Position numbers and translations under genes: made by a program. From positions 1 through 33,309 of the forward strand of contig CAILUI010000196.1 in NCBI GenBank assembly GCA_903837355.1: a stretch of 33,309 bases of DNA. The letters are read 5' to 3'. The DNA comes from an uncultured Victivallales bacterium. GTDB taxonomy: Bacteria; Verrucomicrobiota; Lentisphaeria; Oligosphaerales; JAFGRS01. The notes under the pieces are model-generated. The model was not told the DNA's origin, ran no database searches, and worked only from the letters and a program-made list of their open reading frames with translations. Below, one piece after another: positions 8,420-16,706 of this stretch; within the stretch, counting starts at the first letter, position 1, and every line of letters begins with the position of its first letter.

Positions 8420-9729
8420 TCCTTGTCCACCGGGGCCACACCTTGCTGCTCAGAGGCAGTGCGGCGGTCCCGGTTGCGTTTCTCGTCGTCCAATATGTCA
8501 CGGGCGTCCTGGTCAGCAAGACGCGCTCGGGCCTGCTTCTGGTCCTTGGGGTCCTGGCCCTCCTTGCCGTCCTTGGCTTCCGCCTGTTGCTGCTTCTGGC
8601 CTTCCGGTTTCTGCTGCTGGCCGTCTTTGCCCTGCTCCTGTTTCTGCTCCTGGCCCTGTTCGTCCTGCTTCTGATCCTGCTGCTCGCCCTCCTTGCCCTG
8701 GTCCTGCTTCTGCGGGTCCTGCTTCTGGTCGTCCTTCCCCGGCTGCTCCTGCTTCTGCCCCTGCTCCTGTTCCTCTGGCGGCTTGGACAGGCTTTCGAGG
8801 GCCTTGCGCAAGGCTTCAGCCGCCTGCTTCTGGTCGGCGCTGGCCGGTTTGGGTTGGGTCTGGTCGAGCTTGCCCGCGGCCTGGTCCTGGAGTTGGCGGG
8901 CCTGGTCCATCAGCTCCTGCGCGGGCTGGGCTGGTGGCGGCGTCGGCGGCGCGGTGGGGGCCCCGCCGCTGGCCGGGGGTGCTTGGCCCTGGCTGAGCAT
9001 CTGGGCGAGTTGGTCGGCGGCGGTCTGGGTGTCGGCGCCGAGCTGGCGTTGGTCCTTGGCCTGGCCCGCCGACTGCTCCTGAACGGCCTGCGAACCCCCC
9101 TCCGACTCCTGCTGCTTTGCCAGCTCGGCGCTCTGGCCGGCGGCCTTCTCCTGGCGCTCGATGAGCTGCTGCATCTGCTCCGCGAACTTCTGCTGCTCGG
9201 CCTGCTGGGCCTTCTGCTGCTCCTCACGTCGTTTCTGTTCGTCGAGGATCGACTTCCACAGGCGGCGGACAATCTCGATGTTGCGGCGGGCCGCCTCGAA
9301 CTCCGGCCGCAGCGTCAGCGCCGCCTGATAGCTGTCGACGCTGCGCTCGCAGGCTTCGACGGCCTTCTTCAGGTCGCTATCCATCTGTCGGCGGGCTTCC
9401 TTGAACCAGGTGTCGCCGACGTTGTAGCGGCAGCTCGCCTCGAAGACCGGGTCAGGGCTGGTCTTGGCCGCCTTCTCGAAGGACTCGCGGGCCGCCACGT
9501 AGTCCTCGGCGCGGTAGTGCACCGTGCCCTGGTTGAAGGCGACCACCGGCGACTCCGGACTCTCGACGTCGGCCTGCTCGTAGGCCTTCATGGCCTCATC
9601 ATAGCGGCCGGCGGCGTACGCCTTATTGCCGCGCCGGACCAAGCCGCGGGCGGAGTCGGCCTGGGCGACCCAAGCGCCACCGAGCAGCAGCACGGCCAGC
9701 AGAACACACTGGGGGTGGGTCGTCTTCAT
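8413..9729 (-). CDS. batC: BatC-like TPR protein with long Gln/Lys/Glu-rich tail
   Basis: The 438-residue exported protein has a signal peptide (QCVLLAVLLLGGAWVAQA) and TPR repeats over residues about 28-180 (RGNKAYAAGRYDEAMKAYEQA and AFNQGTVHYRAEDYVAARESF are clear units). From about residue 190 onward it becomes low complexity: coiled-coil-like EEQQKAQQAEQQK, a Pro/Ala linker, then over 100 residues dominated by Gln, Lys, Glu, Asp and Gly. This tail is charged and probably disordered. ATG at 9729 forms an ATGA overlap with the batB stop, which sets the start over an upstream GTG-type extension. The TPR part matches the BatC/BatB-TPR component of aerotolerance operons, thought to bridge the vWA proteins. 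The tail length is unusual for the family. Confidence 0.85.
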   Translation of the reverse strand: MKTTHPQCVLLAVLLLGGAWVAQADSARGLVRRGNKAYAAGRYDEAMKAYEQADVESPESPVVAFNQGTVHYRAEDYVAARESFEKAAKTSPDPVFEASCRYNVGDTWFKEARRQMDSDLKKAVEACERSVDSYQAALTLRPEFEAARRNIEIVRRLWKSILDEQKRREEQQKAQQAEQQKFAEQMQQLIERQEKAAGQSAELAKQQESEGGSQAVQEQSAGQAKDQRQLGADTQTAADQLAQMLSQGQAPPASGGAPTAPPTPPPAQPAQELMDQARQLQDQAAGKLDQTQPKPASADQKQAAEALRKALESLSKPPEEQEQGQKQEQPGKDDQKQDPQKQDQGKEGEQQDQKQDEQGQEQKQEQGKDGQQQKPEGQKQQQAEAKDGKEGQDPKDQKQARARLADQDARDILDDEKRNRDRRTASEQQGVAPVDKDW

Positions 9730-10748
9730 GAGGTGGACCGTCGACGCTCGCACAACGCGGTCTCCACGCACAGGAGCAGGAAGGCCCCGGCCAGGAAAAT
9801 CTGGTATTTTTCTTCGTAGCGCTTGATGGTCTTGGACTCCAGTTCGCGCTTCTCGGCCTCACCGATCAGGTTGACGTACACCGCATCGAGGTTGATATCC
9901 CCCGTCGCCACCGGCAGGTACTTGCCGCCCGGGGTGGCGTTGACCATCTGCCGCAGCGAATCGCCGTCCAGTTTGCTGAACACCCGCTGGCCCTGGTACT
10001 CGAGGAAGGTGCGGTTGCCGCGTGCATCGGTGATCGGGATGGGCTGGCCTTCGTCCTCGTTGCCGAGTCCCACGGCCAGCAGGCGCACGCCGCTCTCGCC
10101 TGCCTTCTGCGCGGCCTCCACCGGGAAGCTGTCGTGGTCCTCACCATCGGTGATCAGCACGATGTCCTTGTAACGGCGTTCGCGGCGGTCGAAGACGTCG
10201 TCCAAGGCCCGGCGCACGGCGTCGCCGATCTTGGTGCCGCCGCGGGAGACGGAGGCGGTATCGACCTGGTTCAGCATCATGCGGAAGAAGCCGTAGTCCA
10301 TGGTCAGCGGGCAGGTGACGACGGCGGTGCCGGCGAAGGTGATGAGGCCGACGCGGTCACCGTCCAGCACCTCGACGCAGTCGCTGATGGCGAGCTTGGC
10401 GCGCTCCAGGCGGTTGGGCTTGAGGTCGTCGCAGAGCATACTGCGCGAGACATCCAGGATGAAGACCACGTCGCGGCCCTGCCGTTGTACCGTCTTGGGC
10501 TTCGGGTTCCACTGCGGCCGCGACAGGGCCACGATCATCAGCCCAGCCGCCAGCAGCACCAGCGCCGCCTTCCAACGCCGCCGGACGTGGCTCACCGAAC
10601 CCGTCAGCCGCGGCAGCAACCCGGTCTCAGCGAACTGCGCCAGCGCCCGCCGCCGGCGGTAGGCGGCGTAGACGAAGAGCAGGCCCAGCAACGGCAGGCC
10701 CCAGAGCGCAAACAGCCAGCGTACCGACTCGAAACGCGCCTCGCTCAT
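9726..10748 (-). CDS. batB: BatB: vWA-domain membrane protein
   Basis: The 340-residue protein has two N-terminal transmembrane helices (about residues 11-30 and 60-78), a von Willebrand factor A domain (about 92-285) and a C-terminal transmembrane helix (FLAGAFLLLCVETAL). The MIDAS metal motif DVSRSM is intact (D99, S101, S103), with GGTKIGD and ITDGEDHD supplying the other metal loops. This is the standard Bat/YeaD-type vWA layout, with the vWA domain facing the periplasm. ATG overlaps the batA stop as ATGA and the end overlaps batC. It likely pairs with BatA under MoxR control. Confidence 0.93.
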   Translation of the reverse strand: MSEARFESVRWLFALWGLPLLGLLFVYAAYRRRRALAQFAETGLLPRLTGSVSHVRRRWKAALVLLAAGLMIVALSRPQWNPKPKTVQRQGRDVVFILDVSRSMLCDDLKPNRLERAKLAISDCVEVLDGDRVGLITFAGTAVVTCPLTMDYGFFRMMLNQVDTASVSRGGTKIGDAVRRALDDVFDRRERRYKDIVLITDGEDHDSFPVEAAQKAGESGVRLLAVGLGNEDEGQPIPITDARGNRTFLEYQGQRVFSKLDGDSLRQMVNATPGGKYLPVATGDINLDAVYVNLIGEAEKRELESKTIKRYEEKYQIFLAGAFLLLCVETALCERRRSTS

Positions 10749-11809
10749 GGCAGCCTCCTGAACACGGTGCTGCGCAGCAGGACCTCCAACACGACCAGCA
10801 GCAGCGCCGCCATCACAAACAGCGGGTAGATCTCGCGGTAGTCGACGTAGCGCAACGACTCGATCTCGCTGCGCTCGAGGCGGTCGATCTGCTGATAGAC
10901 CGCTTCGAGGCTGCCCCCGTCATCGGCCTTGAAGAACTGGCCGCCGGTTTTGGCAGCCATCATCTCGAGGGTGCTGGTGTCCACCTGCGGGCCGAATCCG
11001 GGCAGTTTCACGGCCCCCAGCAGCGTGTTGACCACGGTGCGGGCTTCGCCGCCGCTGACGGCGATGGCGTAGATATGGATGCCCCACTCGGCGGCCAGGG
11101 CCGCGGCCGCCTCGGGGCTGTGCTCGCCGCAGTTGTTCTCGCCGTCGGTCAGCAGCACGATGACCTTGCTCTTGATGGTGTAGGCGTCCGCGGTCTGTCC
11201 CGTCTGCCGGGCCAGCGTCTCCTCCGCGGTCTTGAGGCGGGCTGCAGCCAGCGCCACCCCGTCGCCGATGGCCGTGCCGTCCTCACTGCGCCGGTTGACG
11301 ATATGCACGTTGGCCAGGAAGTGCTCCAGGGCGCCATGGCCGAGGGTCAGCGGGCAGACGGTGTCGGCGTAGCGCGAGAAGGCCACCATGCCGATCAGAT
11401 CATGCGAGCGCCCTTTCAAGGCGCGGCCGTTGCCCACGACAAACTCCTTGAAGACCTGCTTGACCACCTCCAGCCGGTTCTGCATGCTGCCCCGGAAGCT
11501 CAGCTCTTGCTGCATCGAACTGGAGCGGTCCACCACCATCATGATGGCGACGCCCTTGCTGACATCCCGCACCTGCTCCCGGCCTTTCTGCGGCCGGGCC
11601 AGGGCCAGCACGATCAGCAGCAGCGCCAGGAAACGCAGGCAGGCGGGCAGCCCGCCCAAACGCTGTCGCCACGACAGGCCCGACTGCAGGGCGGTCGCGA
11701 TCGACGAGAAGCGGACCGCGGCGCGGCGCCGTCGGCGCGCGCCCAGCCACAGGACCAGCGGTAGCAGCAGGACCAGCAGCAGCGCCCAGGGTGACTCGAA
11801 ACGGATCAC
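10745..11809 (-). CDS. batA: BatA: vWA-domain membrane protein
   Basis: The 354-residue paralogue of batB has an N-terminal helix pair (about residues 8-24 and 58-72), a vWA domain from about 85 to 310 with MIDAS DRSSSM (D94, S96, S98), DGTAIGDG and LTDGENNCG, and a C-terminal transmembrane helix (LFVMAALLLVVLEVLL). The MSPWALLL-like opening (ESPWALLL) is typical of BatA. It starts with GTG overlapping the preceding stop (GTGA). The N-terminal position of the membrane helices matches BatA proteins from Bacteroidota and Proteobacteria. It is predicted to work with BatB as a metal-dependent interaction module of the Bat complex. Confidence 0.93.
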   Translation of the reverse strand: MIRFESPWALLLVLLLPLVLWLGARRRRRAAVRFSSIATALQSGLSWRQRLGGLPACLRFLALLLIVLALARPQKGREQVRDVSKGVAIMMVVDRSSSMQQELSFRGSMQNRLEVVKQVFKEFVVGNGRALKGRSHDLIGMVAFSRYADTVCPLTLGHGALEHFLANVHIVNRRSEDGTAIGDGVALAAARLKTAEETLARQTGQTADAYTIKSKVIVLLTDGENNCGEHSPEAAAALAAEWGIHIYAIAVSGGEARTVVNTLLGAVKLPGFGPQVDTSTLEMMAAKTGGQFFKADDGGSLEAVYQQIDRLERSEIESLRYVDYREIYPLFVMAALLLVVLEVLLRSTVFRRLP

Positions 11810-12858
11810 GGCGGCGCGCCTCCCGCGGCACGCGCGGCGTCGGCGCGTGTCTGCTCGATGAACGCCTTGCAGCGGTCGAACGTCTCCTGGATCTGCTCAG
11901 GGCCGGGAACCACCTCGGCAAACTTCACCAGATCGCAGTGTACCAGGAAGCCCTTCAGCAGCTCTTTGTGTGGCTGCGACAGGGTGGCGTCGCGGCCGAG
12001 TTCGTCGAGGAATTCCTCGGTGGTACGCTCCGGGGCATGGAGCTGGAAACGCCGCTCGATGTAGCGCCGCAAGATGGCGGAGACCTCCTGGTAGAACTCC
12101 TTGTAGAGCCCCTGTCTGGGCAGGTCACGGGCGACCAGGGCCCGCAGTTCCGCGTAGGCGAGTTCGTGCGCCGGTGGTGGCGGCGCCAGGATCTGGGCGC
12201 GCCGGCGCCGACGCCACCACCAGAACGCCAGGCCCGCCAGCGGCAGGGCGGCGGCCAGGCCCCACCAGAGCCGGTGCAGCGGCGAGCGCGGTACGTCCTG
12301 CGGACCGACGATATCCTCGACCTCCAGCTTGGCGATGTCCGCCGGCAGCAGCGAGGTTACGGTCAACGTCACTTCCGGCGTTTCCAGTTGGTGCGCGTCC
12401 GCCGCCTCTTCGCCACGCTTGCCGAAGGTGACTTTCATCGGCTTCAGCGGGTAGGTGCCGGAGACCAGCGGTTCGAGGGTGTAGACGCGGGCGGTCTGGA
12501 CGCGACCGGGACCGACGAGCCGCGGGTCCTCGGTGCGGGCGTCGCGGATGAGGAATTGCTCGAGGTTCTCGCCGAACTTGGGCAGGACCACGTCGTAGGC
12601 CTCGTCGCACTCCGCGGCCACCGTCAGCAGCACGCGGTCTGCCAGGGTCAGCTCCTGCCGGTCCAGGCTGAGCCGTACGGTCAGTGGTCCACTGCTCGCT
12701 TCCTGGGTCACGGCCTGCGGCGCCGCGGCGGCCGGGCTCGCGGCCGGCTTCCGGCAGCCGCTCAACGCCAGCGCCCCGACGCAGGCCAGGCAGAGCACGC
12801 CGCGCCAGCGCGGGCGGAGCAGGACCTGAACTGTTTTGCGAACACGCACCGATGGCAC
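11806..12858 (-). CDS. Lipoprotein with DUF4381/BatD-like membrane and cytoplasmic tail
   Basis: The protein of about 350 residues has a basic N-region, a hydrophobic stretch and a lipobox (LALSGC, Cys near residue 35), so it is predicted to be lipidated. A beta-sandwich of about 150 residues follows (LTVRLSLDRQELTLADRVLLTV), then a transmembrane helix (LWWGLAAALPLAGLAFWWW), an Arg-rich stop-transfer segment and a helical cytoplasmic domain containing YKEFYQEVSAILRRYIERRF and PERTTEEFLDEL, the hallmark of the DUF4381/BatD-tail family found between DUF58 and batA genes. The start is GTG at 12858, 8 bases after the upstream stop; GTG at 12849, 8 bases after a GAGG, is a good alternative. A lipid anchor combined with a transmembrane helix is unusual. 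Confidence 0.75.
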   Translation of the reverse strand: MPSVRVRKTVQVLLRPRWRGVLCLACVGALALSGCRKPAASPAAAAPQAVTQEASSGPLTVRLSLDRQELTLADRVLLTVAAECDEAYDVVLPKFGENLEQFLIRDARTEDPRLVGPGRVQTARVYTLEPLVSGTYPLKPMKVTFGKRGEEAADAHQLETPEVTLTVTSLLPADIAKLEVEDIVGPQDVPRSPLHRLWWGLAAALPLAGLAFWWWRRRRRAQILAPPPPAHELAYAELRALVARDLPRQGLYKEFYQEVSAILRRYIERRFQLHAPERTTEEFLDELGRDATLSQPHKELLKGFLVHCDLVKFAEVVPGPEQIQETFDRCKAFIEQTRADAARAAGGAPP

Positions 12859-12866
12859 CTCTGTCC

Positions 12867-14285
12867 CTAGGGCTTGGGCGGCGGGGCCGGCGCCGCGTCG
12901 ACCGCCGGCGGGGCCGACTCTTCTGCCCCGCCTAACGCGCGCTGATGGACGACGACATCATAGGTCTTATAGAGATCCTTGATGAAGGCCTCCTGGACCG
13001 CGCGCTCCTTCTCCGTCCGCAAGCGCTGATAGGCGTCCTGCTCAACCTTCTCATAGGGCGGTAGCGTCGCCGGCAGACGTTCGTTGACGCGGATGACGTG
13101 CCACCCCTTGGCCGAGCGCAGGGGTTTCGGCACGATGCTGCCGGCCGCGGTCGCAAAGACGGCCTCGGCCAGGCCCTCAATGGGCCCCAGGCCAGGGGCC
13201 TCGTCGCGACCCGCGATCACGAAGCCGCTCAACACGCCCTCCTTGGCGGCGCTCTGCGGATCCTGGCTGAGGGTCCGCGCCAACTCAACGAAGGACTGAC
13301 CTTCGTTCAGGCTGGCGAGCAAGGCCTTCGCCTTCTCCTCGTCGGCCACCTGGATGTGCGCCACGCGGGCCCGCTCCGGCTCTCTGAACTGCTCCTTGTT
13401 GGCCTCGTAGTAGGTCTTCGCGTCGTCGGCCGTTACGTTCACTTTGGCGGCCACCTCGCGCGCCACCCGTTCGCTGGCCAGGATGCTGCGTTCGGCCTCC
13501 TGTAGTTGGGCGCGGATCTCGGGCTGGTCGGTGAGCCGGTCCTCGCGCGCTTTACGGCAGAGGATCTCCTGCGCCAGGTACTGCCCCAGCACCTGCCGCC
13601 GGAGCTGGTTATCGGCGAACTGCTTGACCATCTCCGCCTGGCGTTGGCTGCGCTCTTCCGGCGTCAAGCCGCGGCCGAAGCGTTCGAGTTGGCTGGCCAC
13701 CGTCTGCTCGATCAGACGGTCGAGGTCGAGCTTGGTGATCTTCCGGGGCCCGATCTCGGCCACCACCTCGTCGCCGGCCTTGGCGTCGCCGCCGACCGCG
13801 GTGCGGTCCTTCAACTCATAGCGTAACGCGGCGTACTTGCCGAGGGCATCGAGGCATTCCTGGACGCGGCGGCCGACCTCGGTCTCGAGCTTGGGCATCT
13901 TGCCGAAGCTCTCGGAGGTGTAGTAGGCTGCCAGCGCCCTCTCGTAGCTGCCCGCGTCCTGCCAGAGGGTCCCGATGCGGTACCAGATCTCGCTGGCCTT
14001 GCTGGCTTCACCGCCCTTGGCAGCCAGGTAGGCCTGCCAGGCGTCGGCGGCACTCTCGGTCAGCCCCTGCTTCTCCAGCTTCAGCGCCAACTCGCGCTGG
14101 GCATCCACGCCGAGCCGCACCCCCGCCCCCGCGCTCAACGGGCCACCGCCACGCTGCCAGAGCACCACCCCGACCACCGTCAGTTGCAGAACGGCGATCA
14201 GCAGCAGACCCACCGCCACGGCGCGGCCCCCACGACGCCGCGGCGCCGGGGCTTCAGGCAAGGCGAAATTGAGCGGTTCTGCCAT
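12867..14285 (-). CDS. Membrane-anchored PpiC/SurA-type peptidyl-prolyl isomerase
   Basis: The 472-residue protein has a short Pro-rich cytoplasmic N-terminus, one transmembrane helix (about residues 24-44), a TPR-like segment (about 60-145, with SYERALAAYYTSESFGKMP), a SurA_N-like helical chaperone region (about 165-285) and a parvulin/PpiC domain (about 290-400, with RVAHIQVADEEKA, SQDPQSAAKEGVLSGF and GWHVIRVNERL). The tail is Pro/Ala-rich. It should assist folding of exported proteins, perhaps the Bat components beside which it is encoded. GAGGAG (plus strand 14295-14300) is 9 bases before the ATG. It sits 18 bases after DUF58 and 8 before the lipoprotein gene; a chaperone here is not part of the usual Bat operon. 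Confidence 0.85.
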   Translation of the reverse strand: MAEPLNFALPEAPAPRRRGGRAVAVGLLLIAVLQLTVVGVVLWQRGGGPLSAGAGVRLGVDAQRELALKLEKQGLTESAADAWQAYLAAKGGEASKASEIWYRIGTLWQDAGSYERALAAYYTSESFGKMPKLETEVGRRVQECLDALGKYAALRYELKDRTAVGGDAKAGDEVVAEIGPRKITKLDLDRLIEQTVASQLERFGRGLTPEERSQRQAEMVKQFADNQLRRQVLGQYLAQEILCRKAREDRLTDQPEIRAQLQEAERSILASERVAREVAAKVNVTADDAKTYYEANKEQFREPERARVAHIQVADEEKAKALLASLNEGQSFVELARTLSQDPQSAAKEGVLSGFVIAGRDEAPGLGPIEGLAEAVFATAAGSIVPKPLRSAKGWHVIRVNERLPATLPPYEKVEQDAYQRLRTEKERAVQEAFIKDLYKTYDVVVHQRALGGAEESAPPAVDAAPAPPPKP

Positions 14286-14303
14286 GCTTCGGATCTCCTC
14301 GTC

Positions 14304-15185
14304 TCAGGTGCGCAAGCGCCGTTCGCGGCGGTGGAAGAAGGCCACCAGTGAGCGCACGTAATCCCGGTCGGTCATCACCTCGATCTGGTCCACACCCATG
14401 CTGCGGAAATCGTCGCGCAGCCCGCGGCTGCGCTCCTCGCCCAAACTCTCGTAACGGCCGCGCACGGCGGCGCTGGAGGTGTCGAGTAACACCACCTCGC
14501 CGGTCTCGGCGTCCTCCAGTTCGATGAGGCCCACGTCCGGCAGGCGCACTTCGCGCGGATCGGTGACCGACACCGCGATGATATCGTGTCGGCGCCCGAG
14601 CACGCGCAGACGCTGGTCGAAGTCCTGGCCGAGGAAGTCCGAAACCAGAAAGGCGACGCAGCGCCGCGGCATCACCCGGCCGAAGTACTCCAGGGCTCCA
14701 CGGATGTCGGTCTGCGTCTGCCGGGGCTGGAACTCGAGCAGGTCGCGGATCAAACGCAGCACATGGCTGGTACCCTTGGCCGGCGGGATGAAAAGTTCGA
14801 CCTGGTCGGTGAACACGATCAGGCCAACCTTGTCATTGTTCTTGACCGCCGAGAAGGCGAGGAGGGCGCAGAACTCCGCGGCGACCTCGTTCTTCAGCCG
14901 ACCCGCGGTCCCGAAGGCGCCCGATGCCGACAGGTCCACCAGGAACATCACGGTCAACTCGCGCTCCTCGCGGTAGCGCTTGATATAGGGATGGCCCATG
15001 CGCGCGGTCACGTTCCAGTCGATCGAACGCACCTCGTCGCCGGGCTGGTACTCGCGGACCTCGTCGAACTCCATGCCACGGCCCTTGAAGACGCTATGAT
15101 ACTCCCCGGCCAGGACGTCGTTGACGGCCTTGGTCGTGTAGATCTGGATATAGCGGATCTTGCGGGCGAGGTCTCTGGGAATCAT
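14304..15185 (-). CDS. DUF58 protein (vWA-like, MoxR partner)
   Basis: The 293-residue cytoplasmic protein carries the DUF58 signature GMEFDEVREYQPGDEVRSIDW (about residues 37-57) and a degenerate vWA fold with VDLSASG where a MIDAS would be. DUF58 proteins are encoded directly after MoxR ATPases in Bat-type operons. ATG overlaps the moxR stop as ATGA, indicating coupling. Its likely role is as an adaptor between MoxR and the membrane vWA proteins; this is inferred from operon association across bacteria, not from a known activity. Confidence 0.93.
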   Translation of the reverse strand: MIPRDLARKIRYIQIYTTKAVNDVLAGEYHSVFKGRGMEFDEVREYQPGDEVRSIDWNVTARMGHPYIKRYREERELTVMFLVDLSASGAFGTAGRLKNEVAAEFCALLAFSAVKNNDKVGLIVFTDQVELFIPPAKGTSHVLRLIRDLLEFQPRQTQTDIRGALEYFGRVMPRRCVAFLVSDFLGQDFDQRLRVLGRRHDIIAVSVTDPREVRLPDVGLIELEDAETGEVVLLDTSSAAVRGRYESLGEERSRGLRDDFRSMGVDQIEVMTDRDYVRSLVAFFHRRERRLRT

Positions 15186-16207
15186 GGCACGTCGATGCTG
15201 TCGAGGATGCGCTGCACGATGTCTTCGCTGGTCTTCTCCTCCGCCTCGGCCTCGTAGGTGACGATCACGCGGTGGCGAAGGACGTCCATGGCGACCGACT
15301 TCACATCCTGGGGGGTGACGTAGCCGCGCCCGTCGAGCAGGGCGTGGCCTCTGGAGGCCATGGCCAGGTAGATGCTGGCGCGCGGGCTGGCGCCGTAGCG
15401 GATGAGCTGTCCAAGCGGTGTCGCGGGCTGCTTGGAGTCCGCTGCCGGCATGGTCAGTTTGAAGCGGTCCGGAGCCCGTGAGGCTTCCACCAGGCTGACG
15501 ATGTACTCCTCGATCTTGGCGTCCATGAAGATGTCGTCGGCCAGGGTGCGTAAGCGCAGAATGTCCTTCGGGGTCAACACCGCCCGCGCCTCGATCTTCG
15601 GCGCGCTGGTGGCCATGCGGCGCAGAATCTTCAGCTCATCCTCGCGCGCCGGGTAGGTGACCTTGAGCTTGAACATGAAGCGGTCCACCTGCGCCTCGGG
15701 CAGCGGGTAGGTGCCCTCCTGCTCGACCGGGTTCTGGGTGGCCAGCACCATGAAGGGATCGTCGAGGCGGAAGGTCTGCTCGCCGATGGTGACCTGCCGT
15801 TCCTGCATGGCTTCGAGCAGGGCGCTCTGCACCTTGGCCGGGGCCCGGTTGATCTCGTCCGCCAGGATCAGATTGGCGAAGATGGGGCCTTTACGGGTCG
15901 TGAACTCGCCGCTCTTAGGATTGTAGATCTGCGTGCCGATGACGTCGGCCGGCAGCAGGTCCGGCGTGAACTGGATGCGCCGGAAGCTGGTCTGGATACA
16001 GCGCGACAGCGTCGTCACCGTCAGCGTCTTGGCCAACCCCGGGACGCCCTCGATCAGCACGTGGTGGTTGCAGAGCAGGGCCAGCAGCAGACGGTCCACC
16101 AGCTCGCCCTGGCCGACAATCACCCGGCCGATCTCGGTGCGCACCTGCGCCAGCAGCGCGCTCTCCTGCGTCACGCGCTCGCCGATCTGCTTGACATCAA
16201 CACTCAT
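15182..16207 (-). CDS. moxR: MoxR-family AAA+ ATPase
   Basis: The 341-residue protein has Walker A GVPGLAKT (residues 54-61), Walker B LILADE (113-118), the MoxR segment NRAPAKVQSALLEAMQE, sensor 1 ATQNPVEQEGTYPLPEAQ and the helical lid. Length and motifs match MoxR. It is the first gene of the Bat operon and should provide ATP-driven chaperone or metal-insertion activity to the vWA proteins. AAGGAG (plus strand 16218-16223) is 10 bases upstream of the ATG at 16207, which begins MSVDVKQ; the frame stays open far upstream, but that part is Arg/Pro-rich and looks non-coding. Any promoter in the AT-rich island near 16700 would give a leader of about 480 bases. Confidence 0.93.
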   Translation of the reverse strand: MSVDVKQIGERVTQESALLAQVRTEIGRVIVGQGELVDRLLLALLCNHHVLIEGVPGLAKTLTVTTLSRCIQTSFRRIQFTPDLLPADVIGTQIYNPKSGEFTTRKGPIFANLILADEINRAPAKVQSALLEAMQERQVTIGEQTFRLDDPFMVLATQNPVEQEGTYPLPEAQVDRFMFKLKVTYPAREDELKILRRMATSAPKIEARAVLTPKDILRLRTLADDIFMDAKIEEYIVSLVEASRAPDRFKLTMPAADSKQPATPLGQLIRYGASPRASIYLAMASRGHALLDGRGYVTPQDVKSVAMDVLRHRVIVTYEAEAEEKTSEDIVQRILDSIDVP

Positions 16208-16419
16208 GGACGCTGAACTCCTTGACCACCAGCGCCCGAGCGCCGGCCGCCGGGACAGGCCCGACTCCTGATCCCCGCAACCGCCAGACCGTGCGGCGCA
16301 GGTGCCCTTCCATAAGACGACACCAGGCGCCGCTCTATTGGGCGCCCGGCAAAGCGCGTAACATAGCCTGCATCGGGCCGGACCCAAGGCGCCGGCAAGC
16401 GCGGCGATGGCTGTCCCAC

Positions 16420-16441
16420 GCACCCCCGCGGGCGGGGGTGC
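16420..16441. repeat. Perfect 10-bp inverted repeat (hairpin 1)
   Basis: GCACCCCCGC and GCGGGGGTGC are separated by GG. It is the first of three hairpins in the moxR leader region. No T-run follows on either strand, so it is not a simple rho-independent terminator. Confidence 0.7.
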
Positions 16442-16452
16442 GGCGGCGATCC

Positions 16453-16470
16453 GGCCGCCCACGGGCGGCC
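16453..16470. repeat. Perfect 8-bp inverted repeat (hairpin 2)
   Basis: GGCCGCCC, AC, GGGCGGCC. It begins 11 bases after hairpin 1 and has only a two-base spacer, so in RNA the inner pair would open. Confidence 0.65.
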
Positions 16471-16474
16471 TGCT

Positions 16475-16521
16475 CTTGCCCTCCAAGCGCGTGGCGCAGT
16501 TGCCGCATCCTGGAGGGCAAG
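16475..16521. repeat. Perfect 11-bp inverted repeat with 25-base loop (hairpin 3)
   Basis: CTTGCCCTCCA (16475-16485) is exactly complementary to TGGAGGGCAAG (16511-16521). The enclosed 25 bases contain a further small stem GCGC/GCGC around GTG. With hairpins 1 and 2 it makes about 100 bases of dense secondary structure, suggesting a structured leader RNA or separate small RNA. Confidence 0.7.
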
Positions 16522-16706
16522 CACAGAGGCGGTTCCACCGACCCGACGCGCCGCCGCTCGGGCGCCCCGCCCGAGGCCGGGCACAGCCGTCTCGGTCACC
16601 CCTGCTGGACAGAGATGCGGCGGCGATCCGGCTGGACAGGGCCGCGCCGACCCTCCATCGGGGCGCGTCAGGAGTACGTCGCCATGGTCCTGCTCCAATG
16701 ATAATA

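Larger units (their letters stand above)
16439..16632. repeat. 17-bp direct repeat pair in the intergenic region
   Basis: TGCGGCGGCGATCCGGC occurs at 16439-16455 and again at 16616-16632, 177 bases apart. The first copy overlaps hairpins 1 and 2. The function is unknown; it may be a duplication remnant or paired protein-binding sites. Confidence 0.6.

Noticed and set aside
8272..9819. Plus-strand frame with a very Leu-rich, membrane-like protein
   Set aside because: The Leu runs are the antisense reading of the Gln/Lys-rich BatC tail; the minus-strand gene has a signal peptide, TPR repeats and operon overlaps.
16420..16441. Rho-independent terminator
   Set aside because: The hairpin is strong, but no T-run follows on either strand and it is not placed after a gene end.
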